Positions 1 through 6,144 of a DNA stretch of 16,466 nucleotides are shown here, in pieces (the stretch's first letter is position 1; each line of letters opens with the position of its first letter). Location of the stretch: the NCBI GenBank assembly GCA_002369025.1, contig DFDV01000129.1, positions 1 through 16,466 of the forward strand. The letters are read 5' to 3'. The notes beneath the pieces are model-generated. The model was given only the letters and a program-made list of their open reading frames with translations, was not told the DNA's origin and ran no database searches. A program made the translations under genes and the position numbers. Source of the stretch: Treponema sp. UBA3819. Lineage in GTDB: Bacteria; Spirochaetota; Spirochaetia; Treponematales; Treponemataceae.

Positions 1-340
1 GATGGGCGCTTTCCTGTCCCTGCCCGCGCAGTATTGATGTAATGCGGTCTATCCAGTTGCACCATAGATTTCGTTCGCTTACATAGCGGCGCAGGTTAAA
101 GGCTGTGGCGTCATCACCAGATTTTTCAGCCTTGTCAGCCAGAAAGATTGCCTTATCTGCACAAAGTGAAAAAAGTTTCTCCAGACCTTTGCGTGAAAAA
201 ATCTCATAAAAAAGTTCAATGTTCAGGTCTTTCCACTGGACACTGCAGCCAAGAGACGTAAAAAATGAGGATAGATATGCACCGCTGGGGTAGGCCGTGT
301 TTAATTGCATGACAGGCGGCTGGAGAATCAGAACCTTCAT
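1..340 (-). CDS. B12-binding/radical SAM-type protein, N-terminal part (cut by window edge)
   Basis: An open reading frame runs from an ATG at 340 down to position 1 with no stop, giving 113 N-terminal residues. It begins MKVLILQPPVMQLNTAYPSG, followed by AYLSSFF and, further on, LGCSVQWKDLNIELFYEIF. A short beta strand, then a QPP/NPP turn, then a 'PSGAYL' helix is how the cobalamin-binding Rossmann domain of B12-binding radical SAM proteins usually starts. The CX3CX2C cluster motif would lie beyond the edge, so the radical SAM part is inferred. The ATG at 340 lies 6 nt after a TACACT -10-like hexamer and has no Shine-Dalgarno sequence, so the mRNA may be leaderless. It is divergent from the XRE gene at 507. 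Coding is well supported; the family is moderately supported. Confidence 0.6.
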   Translation of the reverse strand, partial: MKVLILQPPVMQLNTAYPSGAYLSSFFTSLGCSVQWKDLNIELFYEIFSRKGLEKLFSLCADKAIFLADKAEKSGDDATAFNLRRYVSERNLWCNWIDRITSILRGQGQESAH

Positions 341-346
341 GCATTG

Positions 347-376
347 AGTGTAGCATATTTTAAGGGCTTCTACCAA
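347..376 (-). promoter_or_regulatory. Putative promoter of the radical SAM-type gene
   Basis: On the minus strand a TTGGTA -35-like box (371-376) and a TACACT -10-like box (347-352) are separated by 18 nt. The start codon follows 6 nt after the -10, so transcription would begin at about the A of the ATG. Each box matches consensus at 4 of 6 positions, so this is a moderate prediction. Confidence 0.4.
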
Positions 377-378
377 GC

Positions 379-395
379 ATCTGAAATCTTCAGAT
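379..395. repeat. Perfect 7-bp inverted repeat in the divergent intergenic region
   Basis: ATCTGAA, a 3-nt spacer, then TTCAGAT. It lies just upstream of the radical SAM-type gene's -35 box and is followed on the plus strand by five Ts. No plus-strand gene ends here, so an operator for one of the two divergent genes is more likely than a terminator. A second inverted repeat (GAGGAT, 9 nt, ATCCTC) lies at 440-460, upstream of the XRE promoter. Confidence 0.35.
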
Positions 396-472
396 TTTTA
401 TTTCTGCTGAGGATATGGTGAAAAAAACTCGTTCACTTCGAGGATGGAAAATCAATCCTCATTTCCTTTAAC

Positions 473-500
473 TTTAAAGCAGGCTTAACTCGCTTATAAT
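473..500 (+). promoter_or_regulatory. Promoter of the XRE gene at 507
   Basis: A perfect TATAAT -10 lies at 495-500, with a weak TTTAAA -35 at 473-478 (16-nt spacer). The ATG at 507 is exactly 6 nt after the -10, so the predicted transcription start falls on the start codon and leaves no room for a Shine-Dalgarno sequence. Confidence 0.55.
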
Positions 501-506
501 GAGTAT

Positions 507-836
507 ATGGACTCTTACTTGGATGACGTTCGTTATAACATCAAGCACTACAGGGATTTGCAGAAAATAACCCAGGCTGACCTTGCAGAAAAGTGTGCGT
601 GTTCTCCGGGGACAATCGGCGGAATTGAATCAGGCCGGACAAAACCTTCCTTTGATATGATGGTAACGATTGCTGAAGCCCTGAACGTAAATCCAGCAGA
701 TCTCTTTATTACAGATGCATCAAAGTCCAGAGAAGAAATCAAACAGGATTTATACGCTCAGTTTTCCTCCGTCATTATCCATGCAAATGAAAGCCTCAAA
801 AAAATCGTAGAAAAATCTACAGACAGTTACAACTGA
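507..836 (+). CDS. XRE-family helix-turn-helix transcriptional regulator
   Basis: A 109-residue protein with an N-terminal HTH_3/Cro-C1 DNA-binding domain at about residues 12-66. The pattern TQADLAEKCACSPGTIGGIE followed by SGRTKPSFDMM and the 'ALNVNPADLF' helix is typical of XRE regulators. The remaining ~40 residues are charged and helical, with no recognised effector domain. The start is fixed by the TATAAT box 6 nt upstream; the predicted transcript is leaderless. Nearby inverted repeats (379-395, 440-460) are candidate operators, by inference only. Its target is unknown; candidates are itself, the divergent radical SAM-type gene, or the GGDEF-EAL gene downstream, which has its own promoter. 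Confidence 0.85.
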   Translation: MDSYLDDVRYNIKHYRDLQKITQADLAEKCACSPGTIGGIESGRTKPSFDMMVTIAEALNVNPADLFITDASKSREEIKQDLYAQFSSVIIHANESLKKIVEKSTDSYN

Positions 837-911
837 TGAGCGACAACGGAAGTGCGAAAAGCCCAGCCTGCGAAGCGGGCAGCCCCCGTAAAATAAGAAA
901 AATTCAAAATG
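837..911. other. Intergenic segment with a GC-rich, repeat-like stretch
   Basis: Between the XRE stop and the next promoter lies a locally GC-rich stretch (about 851-889) that can form a short hairpin, GCCTGC/GCGGGC with a GAA loop (one G-T pair), without a clear T tract. It resembles in style the GC-rich stretch at 9935-10010, which also follows a small antitoxin/regulator gene. No gene is seen in it; short frames on either strand look like shadows. Confidence 0.3.
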
Positions 912-939
912 TTGCGAAATCCATAAGGTATGATATAAT
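912..939 (+). promoter_or_regulatory. Promoter of the GGDEF-EAL gene
   Basis: TTGCGA at 912-917 (4 of 6 matches) and a perfect TATAAT at 934-939 with a 16-nt spacer. The predicted start near 946 gives a leader of about 70 nt. That leader contains a perfect 7-bp inverted repeat (CTGCAAA, A, TTTGCAG at 971-985). No c-di-GMP riboswitch motif is recognisable in it. Confidence 0.5.
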
Positions 940-1016
940 AAATATGCACTTTTATAAGGCATCGGCTTTTCTGCAAAATTTGCAGGAAGATTGTATTTAG
1001 TGATGAGATTTTTTCT

Positions 1017-3518
1017 ATGGCTGGAAAAAAATTACACATAGCATTCAGAAGCATTTCCGTAGCAATATGCTGCATCTGTCTGGTGACTGCAGTTGTACTC
1101 TTAGTCAGGCTTTTTACTTCGACTACAAAAGAGGTGAATGTGCAGGCTCCGGTTGAAGTTACTCATCGGGTGCTTTTTTTGTCATCATATAATCCTCTGT
1201 ACTACACCTATGAATTTCAGTCACGAGGACTGGAGAGGGTTTTGTATGCTCATGGCATTGAATATGATGTAATGTTTATGTATTCAGATTCTGCCGGTGC
1301 AAATCAAAATCAGACAATTCTGCATGAAATCCTCAAAACAAGGCTTGTAGACCTTCATCTGTATGAAGCAGTGCTTCTGGCAGATGATGCGGCAGTACGC
1401 TTTGCAATGGAATATCAGAGTGAACTCTTTTCCGGCATTCCCATGGTCTGCTTTGGCATAAATGACTTTAAGCTGGCTCGTCAGGTAGAACGCAATCCCA
1501 TGATGACGGGATTTTTTGAGTACAATTATCTTGACCAGACGATTGAGCTTGCCATGAAACTCTTTCCTAAGAAAAAGACGCTGGTTGCCCTGCATGACCA
1601 GTCTGCTGCAGGCCGTACGGATATAGAAATTTTTCTGAATCTCCGGGATTCACATCCAGATTATGCCTTTATCAATTTTGATGTTTCCATGTATTCAAAT
1701 GAAGAATTGGTGGCTCTGCTGGAAAATCTGCCAAAAGATTCACTTTTGTTCTATATGACATGCTATTCTGATAAAACTGGCCATCTTTATTCTGTTGTGG
1801 CACGAACCAATACGATTGTAAATCATGCAAAGGTTCCTGTTTTCCGCAATTACAGTGGCGGAGAGGGTGCAGGCATTTTGGGTGGCATTACCATGGATAT
1901 GGAAGAACAGAGTGCCATGGCAGCGCAAGTGGTAGCCGACATTCTGAACGGAAAAAAGATTTCTGACATTCCACTTATTGTAGAAACTCCGGCCCTGACA
2001 TGGTTTGACTATCAGCTGATGAAGAAGTACGGGCTGAATTTTTCTCTGCTTCCCAAAAATACGGTGTTCTATAACCAGCCCCAGAATTTCTTTACGGTCT
2101 ACGGAAACATTCTGCCCATTGCAGGCTTAATTTTGCTTTCACTGTTTCTGGCATTGATTTCTGCATATGTCAATTCAATCCGGACTAAACACGGTCTGGA
2201 AGAACTGCGCCGTTCAAGGGATAAACTGGCGGAATCTCAGGAAATGCTGCGCTATCAGCTGGAATATGATGAGGTTCTGGATATTCTGAACAGGCGTACC
2301 ATTACCGAACAGCTGCGCAATAATGTTCCTCAGGATGCTGTGTATTCTGTGGTCATTGTGGATATTGACGGTTTTAAGGCGCTGAACGAAAACTACGGAC
2401 ATTCTCTGGCAGACAGTATTTTACAGTATCTGGTTGCCCTCTTTAAGGAAATGGCGGCAGAAGGCGGCTGGCAGATTGCCCGCTATGGCGGAGACGAATT
2501 CCTGCTCTTTATTCCCGACCAGACTCTTACCATAGAATCTCCTGCCATTCAGGATATTTTTGCGGGTATTCGGGCACCAATTCCTCTTGGTGATGAAACG
2601 CTTGCAATCACGGCAAGTATGGGCATTTCAAATTCCGATGGCATTACACCGGCGGAACAGCATCTTATCAATGCAGAAATCGCCATGTACGAGGCAAAAA
2701 ACCATGGTAAGAATGGAGCGGCCCTCTACAATGAAGAGATGAAGGAACGCGCCCGGGAAGAAGTTGTCATCAAGGAAAAACTGCAGGAAGCATTTGAGCA
2801 TGACGGCTTCTACATGGTTTATCAGCCTCAGATTAATTCAAAGACAAAGAAGGTTAGCGGTTACGAGGCTCTGGTGCGCATGAAAGCCCCCGGCATGTTT
2901 CCCGGAAAATTTATTCCCGTTGCAGAAAGAAACGGCTGGATCTGGAGAATCGGACGCATTACCACGGAACTTGCCATCAAGCAGCTTGCAGACTGGCGTG
3001 AGGCGGGATATGAACTGCATCCTGTTTCCGTTAATTTTTCCGGCAATCAGCTTAACGATCATGGCTACATCGATTTTGTCAAAGGTCTGCTTGAAGAGTA
3101 CAAGGTGCCGGCAGAATATCTGGAGATTGAAATTACCGAGGGGCTCTTCCTGGAAAAGAGTGCCCTTGCTGACGAAATCTTTAAACGCTTTAAGGAAATG
3201 GGAATCCGCCTGCTGATGGATGATTTTGGTACCGGCTATTCTTCTCTGGGATATCTTTCATACATTCCGGTTGATGTCATCAAGCTGGACAAGTCTCTGG
3301 TGGACACCTATCTGGTTGACGGCAAGGATTCCTTCATCATGAATATCATTCACCTTATGCACGACCTTAACAAGGAAATGATTATTGAAGGCGTGGAAGA
3401 AAAATGGCAGTTTGAGCGGTTGCGTGATTTTGGTGCGGATGTGATTCAGGGTTACTATTTCTCTAAGCCTATTCCTGCAAATGAAGCGATTACCTTTACC
3501 GTGGGCGATGATAAATAG
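1017..3518 (+). CDS. Membrane GGDEF-EAL protein with periplasmic binding-protein-like sensor
   Basis: An 833-residue protein predicted to make and/or degrade cyclic di-GMP. An N-terminal membrane segment (about 13-33) precedes a periplasmic domain (about 48-340) resembling ABC transporter substrate-binding proteins (ABC_sub_bind type), starting VLFLSSYNPLYYTYEFQSRG. A second membrane segment (about 364-386) and a short coiled coil (about 395-420) lead to the catalytic half. The GGDEF domain keeps the exact signature RYGGDEF (GGDEF at 491-495) and DIDGFK; the usual upstream RxxD inhibitory site is absent (E and W at those positions). The EAL domain looks complete: EALVR (617-621), VNFSGNQ, EITE, DDFGTGYSSL (from 735), IKLDKS and EGVEE (791-795). 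Both activities are therefore plausible, with phosphodiesterase activity best supported. The periplasmic ligand is unknown. The start codon has no strong Shine-Dalgarno sequence; the hydrophobic segment right after it supports the choice. Confidence 0.92.
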   Translation: MAGKKLHIAFRSISVAICCICLVTAVVLLVRLFTSTTKEVNVQAPVEVTHRVLFLSSYNPLYYTYEFQSRGLERVLYAHGIEYDVMFMYSDSAGANQNQTILHEILKTRLVDLHLYEAVLLADDAAVRFAMEYQSELFSGIPMVCFGINDFKLARQVERNPMMTGFFEYNYLDQTIELAMKLFPKKKTLVALHDQSAAGRTDIEIFLNLRDSHPDYAFINFDVSMYSNEELVALLENLPKDSLLFYMTCYSDKTGHLYSVVARTNTIVNHAKVPVFRNYSGGEGAGILGGITMDMEEQSAMAAQVVADILNGKKISDIPLIVETPALTWFDYQLMKKYGLNFSLLPKNTVFYNQPQNFFTVYGNILPIAGLILLSLFLALISAYVNSIRTKHGLEELRRSRDKLAESQEMLRYQLEYDEVLDILNRRTITEQLRNNVPQDAVYSVVIVDIDGFKALNENYGHSLADSILQYLVALFKEMAAEGGWQIARYGGDEFLLFIPDQTLTIESPAIQDIFAGIRAPIPLGDETLAITASMGISNSDGITPAEQHLINAEIAMYEAKNHGKNGAALYNEEMKERAREEVVIKEKLQEAFEHDGFYMVYQPQINSKTKKVSGYEALVRMKAPGMFPGKFIPVAERNGWIWRIGRITTELAIKQLADWREAGYELHPVSVNFSGNQLNDHGYIDFVKGLLEEYKVPAEYLEIEITEGLFLEKSALADEIFKRFKEMGIRLLMDDFGTGYSSLGYLSYIPVDVIKLDKSLVDTYLVDGKDSFIMNIIHLMHDLNKEMIIEGVEEKWQFERLRDFGADVIQGYYFSKPIPANEAITFTVGDDK

Positions 3519-3531
3519 CGGTCATCTCTCT

Positions 3532-3563
3532 AAAAATCTTTTTTGATTGGGGAAGATTTTTTC
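3532..3563 (+). terminator. Intrinsic terminator of the GGDEF-EAL gene
   Basis: AAAAATCTT (3532-3540) pairs with AAGATTTTT (3553-3561), and the intervening TTTT/GGGG can add G-U pairs around a GATT loop. A T-rich tail follows. The stem is AT-rich, so strength is uncertain, but its place 13 nt after the stop codon fits. Confidence 0.55.
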
Positions 3564-3593
3564 TTGACTTATATACTATTTCTGCCGTATACT
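3564..3593 (+). promoter_or_regulatory. Promoter of the type III antitoxin RNA
   Basis: TTGACT (3564-3569) and TATACT (3588-3593), each matching consensus at 5 of 6 positions, with an 18-nt spacer. The predicted start at about 3600 falls exactly where the first RNA repeat begins. It is one of the best-matched promoters in the window, as expected for an antitoxin RNA that must be made in excess. Confidence 0.75.
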
Positions 3594-3600
3594 ATGGTCA

Positions 3601-3697
3601 GATGATAAGGACATAGAGCGTGTCCTTGTAAAAATAAAGAAGCTCAGTCGATGATGAGGACATAGATTGTGTCCTGGCTAAATAAAGAAAATCAGTA
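3601..3697 (+). repeat. Two tandem imperfect ~48-nt repeats
   Basis: Unit 1 is 3601-3649 and unit 2 is 3650-3697. Conserved blocks are GATGAT, AGGACATAGA, GTGTCCT, AAATAAAGAA and TCAGT. Differences concentrate in the loop and its pairing partner, and in the linker. A partial third unit starts at 3698. The units form the body of the predicted type III antitoxin RNA. Confidence 0.85.
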
Positions 3698-3702
3698 GAT
3701 GA

Positions 3703-3730
3703 GGCTCTGTAGCAATACAGGGCCTTTTTT
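3703..3730 (+). terminator. Intrinsic terminator between antitoxin RNA and toxin gene
   Basis: GGCTCTGTA (3703-3711) pairs with TACAGGGCC (3716-3724) in a 9-bp stem with one T-G wobble around a GCAA tetraloop, followed by six Ts (3725-3730). The toxin's Shine-Dalgarno begins 3 nt later. A terminator here, with read-through supplying the toxin mRNA, is the standard arrangement of type III toxin-antitoxin loci and sets the RNA-to-toxin ratio. Confidence 0.85.
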
Positions 3731-3742
3731 ATGGGAGGAAGC

Positions 3743-4048
3743 ATGGAATTCTGTTTTTTATCTGCAGCATTTTATGAAAAATACAGAAATTGCAAAGAAA
3801 TCCTCATAAAACAAGACCGACCGTATACCGTGCTAATTATAGAAACGGTTGGCAAAAGATTTGCTATTCCGTTTAGAAGTCATATAAACCCGAATAATAG
3901 GGATTGTTTTATCACGGATAAAGAAAACAATGCGGGACTGGACTTTCAAAAGGCGGTTGTTATTATAAATGATACTTACATCAATACAAATGCTCGAATT
4001 CAATTCTGTGCTTTGCAGTATTTTACAAAAGAACTAGGACTTGCATAA
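3743..4048 (+). CDS. TenpN/ToxN-like type III toxin (endoribonuclease family), short form
   Basis: A 101-residue protein starting at ATG 3743, behind GGGAGG (3733-3738). An in-frame ATG at 3731 directly follows the terminator's T tract and includes this Shine-Dalgarno, so it is unlikely. The sequence (FYEKYRNCKEI, DRPYTVLIIE, FAIPFRSHI, FITDKENNAGLDFQKAVVI, ALQYFTKELG) fits the TenpN group of the ToxN/AbiQ family as I recall it: a 'RPY' strand, a 'F/YAIPxRS' segment, a 'GLDxxKAVVI' strand and a C-terminal 'LQYF' helix. Family members are RNA-cleaving toxins, inhibited by the RNA encoded just upstream, that often act in phage defence. Recalled members are about 140-160 aa; here the segment between NTNA (~81-84) and the QFCALQYF helix (~87-94) seems missing. 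That may mean an in-frame internal deletion and an inactive toxin, or a compact variant. The family rests on residues plus locus architecture. Confidence 0.75.
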   Translation: MEFCFLSAAFYEKYRNCKEILIKQDRPYTVLIIETVGKRFAIPFRSHINPNNRDCFITDKENNAGLDFQKAVVIINDTYINTNARIQFCALQYFTKELGLA

Positions 4049-4056
4049 AATTTCTC

Positions 4057-4086
4057 TTGCCGAATTTCCCTTTCTGTTAGTATCTT
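4057..4086 (+). promoter_or_regulatory. Putative htpG promoter
   Basis: TTGCCG (4057-4062) and TATCTT (4081-4086) with an 18-nt spacer, lying between the toxin stop and the htpG Shine-Dalgarno (AGAGG at 4094-4098, 6 nt before ATG). No CIRCE-type HrcA operator is present, so heat-shock control by that route is not evident. Confidence 0.45.
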
Positions 4087-4104
4087 ACAGATAAGAGGCA
4101 AAAA

Positions 4105-6087
4105 ATGGCAACCTATCAGTTTCAAACAGAAGTAAATCAGTTGCTCAAACTGATTATTCATTCAATGTATTCAAACAAGGACATTTTCCTGCGGGAAATT
4201 GTTTCCAACGCATCGGACGCACTGGACAAGCTCAAGTATCTGACTGTTTCCGACGACAACTACAAGGACATCAAAATTGAGCCGAGAATAGACATTTCCT
4301 TTGATGACCCCAATAAAGTGCTGACTGTGCAGGATAGCGGCATCGGCATGAACGAAGAGGATTTGACCAACAATCTGGGCACTATTGCACGGAGCGGAAC
4401 TAAGGCCTTTATTGAAAAAATCGCCGAGGACAAGAATGCCGGAGAGTCAAATCTTATCGGTCAGTTCGGCGTTGGATTCTACAGCGCATTCATGGCGGCA
4501 AAAGAAATCAATGTAATCACCCGCAAGGCCGGCGACAAGAGCGGAAAAATCTGGAAGTGGACGAGCGACGGCACAAATTCATACTCTATTGAAGAAATCA
4601 AGGCAGACAGCGACCTTGCAAAAAAATACGGCTTTGACAAGGCGGAAACCTGTGGTTCTGCAATCGAAATGCACTTGAACGATGACAGCAAGGACTACGC
4701 TTCACGCTGGAAGATTGAAGAACTTATCAAACGCTATTCTGACCACATTGCCTTCCCCATTTACCTGCACTACACGCAGAATAAGTATGACGACAAGGGA
4801 AACATCACTGGAAGCGACAATAAAATCGACCAGGTGAACAGTGCAAGTGCCCTGTGGAAGCGGGCAAAAAGCGAACTGAAGGCAGAAGACTACAACGAAT
4901 TCTACAAGACAACAACGCATGACACTCAGGACCCGCTGGCATACATTCATACTCACGCTGAAGGAACACAGGAGTACACAACTCTTTTCTACATTCCTCA
5001 GAATGCTCCCTTTGACATGTATCAGGCAGACTACAAGAGCGGCGTAAAACTTTATGTAAAACGTGTCTTTATTACAGATGATGACCGCGAACTTTTGCCG
5101 GCATATCTGCGTTTTGTGCGCGGTATTATTGACAGCGAAGACTTGCCGCTCAACGTAAGCCGTGAAATTCTGCAGCAGAACAGAATTCTTGAGACAATCA
5201 AAACCCAGTCAGTCAAAAAACTGCTTTCTGAATTCCGCAAGATGGGAGACGCTGCTGACAAGGCACGCAAAACTGAAGAAGCAAAGCGCAGTGACGAGGA
5301 AAAGAAGGCCATCGAAAAATGGAACAAATTCGTAAGCCAGTTTAATCGCCCCATGAAGGAAGGTCTCTACGGTGACTATGCAAACCGTGAAGAAATTTCA
5401 GAAATCGTTCGCTTTAAATCAACTGACGAAAGCGGAACCGGTGACGGCAAATGGACAAGTTTTGCAGACTACGTGCAGCGCATGAAGCCCGACCAGAAAG
5501 CAATCTACTATATTACAGGCAGTGACGAAAAGAATCTGCGTCTTTCTCCGCTTCTGGAAGCCTACAAGAAGAAGGGCTTTGAAGTGCTGATTATGGCAGA
5601 CGACATTGACGACATCGTTATTCCCTCTCTGATGAAGTACAAGGATTTTGACCTGAAGGCCGTAAACCGTGCGGGCAGCGATGAGGAACTGGGCGTAGAC
5701 AAAGACGAGGCAAAGAAGAAGGAAGATGCCTTTAAGCCCGTACAGGAAAAACTGAAAAAAGCCTTGGGCGACCGCGTAAAAGACGTTATCCTTTCAAAAC
5801 GCCTGAGCGACAGCCCCTCCTGCATTGTTGTGGACGAAAATGACCCCAGCCTGCAAATGGAACGCATGATGCGCGCTATGGGCCAGGCCGGTATGAGCGA
5901 AGTAAAACCGATTCTGGAAGTGAACGGAGACCACGCGATTGTAAAAGCTCTGGAAAATACCAGCGACGAAGCCTACATTGCAAATGTGGCAGAAGTCCTG
6001 CTTGACCAGGCCCTGCTGGTAAGCGGTGCCGAACTGAAGAACCCCACAGAGTTCGTAAAGGCTGTGAACGCATTGCTGACGAAGTAA
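4105..6087 (+). CDS. htpG: Molecular chaperone HtpG (Hsp90 family)
   Basis: A 660-residue bacterial Hsp90, close to the usual length for HtpG. It is a cytoplasmic ATP-dependent chaperone that acts as a homodimer on late folding intermediates. The N-terminal GHKL ATPase is intact: the ASDALDKLKY helix (about 37-46), DSGIGM (77-82) and the lid-adjacent GQFGVGFYSAF (119-129). The middle domain carries NVSREILQQN (350-359), with the conserved arginine (353) that contacts the ATP phosphate. The C-terminal dimerisation region is present and there is no MEEVD tail, as expected for bacteria. A clear Shine-Dalgarno (AGAGG) supports the start, and a strong terminator lies 16 nt after the stop. It appears monocistronic and has no evident functional link to the toxin-antitoxin locus upstream. 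Confidence 0.98.
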   Translation: MATYQFQTEVNQLLKLIIHSMYSNKDIFLREIVSNASDALDKLKYLTVSDDNYKDIKIEPRIDISFDDPNKVLTVQDSGIGMNEEDLTNNLGTIARSGTKAFIEKIAEDKNAGESNLIGQFGVGFYSAFMAAKEINVITRKAGDKSGKIWKWTSDGTNSYSIEEIKADSDLAKKYGFDKAETCGSAIEMHLNDDSKDYASRWKIEELIKRYSDHIAFPIYLHYTQNKYDDKGNITGSDNKIDQVNSASALWKRAKSELKAEDYNEFYKTTTHDTQDPLAYIHTHAEGTQEYTTLFYIPQNAPFDMYQADYKSGVKLYVKRVFITDDDRELLPAYLRFVRGIIDSEDLPLNVSREILQQNRILETIKTQSVKKLLSEFRKMGDAADKARKTEEAKRSDEEKKAIEKWNKFVSQFNRPMKEGLYGDYANREEISEIVRFKSTDESGTGDGKWTSFADYVQRMKPDQKAIYYITGSDEKNLRLSPLLEAYKKKGFEVLIMADDIDDIVIPSLMKYKDFDLKAVNRAGSDEELGVDKDEAKKKEDAFKPVQEKLKKALGDRVKDVILSKRLSDSPSCIVVDENDPSLQMERMMRAMGQAGMSEVKPILEVNGDHAIVKALENTSDEAYIANVAEVLLDQALLVSGAELKNPTEFVKAVNALLTK

Positions 6088-6103
6088 AAAACAAATTATT
6101 ACC

Positions 6104-6143
6104 AAAAAAGGCGATGATTTTCTTGGAAATCATCGCCTTTTTT
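6104..6143. terminator. Bidirectional intrinsic terminator between htpG and the convergent XRE gene
   Basis: A perfect 17-bp inverted repeat: AAAAAAGGCGATGATTT (6104-6120), a 6-nt loop, and its complement at 6127-6143. It ends in six Ts on the plus strand and six As (Ts on the minus strand) on the other side. It lies 16 nt after the htpG stop and 1 nt beyond the stop of the minus-strand gene, so it can end both transcripts. Confidence 0.95.
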
Positions 6144-6144
6144 A

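Larger units (their letters stand above)
3600..3730 (+). ncRNA. Type III antitoxin RNA (TenpI-like): two tandem pseudoknot repeats plus terminator
   Basis: This predicted RNA of about 130 nt lies between promoter and toxin gene. It holds two direct repeats, 3601-3649 (49 nt) and 3650-3697 (48 nt), and the start of a third (GATGAGG, from 3698) that merges into the terminator. Each repeat has a 7-bp stem, AGGACAT/GTGTCCT (3608-3614/3620-3626 and 3657-3663/3669-3675, closing T-G wobble), with a 5-nt loop. Four loop bases pair with a segment downstream of an A-rich linker: GAGC (3616-3619) with GCTC (3642-3645), and GATT (3665-3668) with AATC (3690-3693). Two base pairs of this second helix change compensatorily between repeats, supporting an H-type pseudoknot. 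In known type III systems the toxin cuts such a precursor into single repeats that then bind and inhibit it; the A-rich linkers (AAAAATAAAGAA, CTAAATAAAGAA) would suit processing. The function is inferred from architecture. Confidence 0.8.

Noticed and set aside
940..1016. c-di-GMP riboswitch in the GGDEF-EAL leader
   Set aside because: No GEMM-I or GEMM-II sequence landmarks are visible in the ~70-nt leader; only a short palindrome is present.
827..1075. Minus-strand frame across the region upstream of the GGDEF-EAL gene
   Set aside because: It overlaps two well-supported plus-strand genes and their promoter, and has no recognisable sequence features.
3601..3697. CRISPR array
   Set aside because: Only two units, directly adjacent without unique spacers, and internally structured; no cas genes are present.
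3600..3730. Riboswitch (e.g. guanidine-II type tandem hairpins) controlling the downstream gene
   Set aside because: Loops are AGAGC and AGATT rather than ACGR, the units are tandem repeats with pseudoknot pairing, and the downstream gene resembles a type III toxin.
3731..3742. Upstream ATG for the toxin gene at 3731
   Set aside because: It directly follows the terminator T tract and would place the Shine-Dalgarno inside the coding region; ATG 3743 fits better.
4049..4104. CIRCE heat-shock operator before htpG
   Set aside because: The only inverted match is a short CTGT...ACAG; the 9-bp TTAGCACTC/GAGTGCTAA arms are absent.
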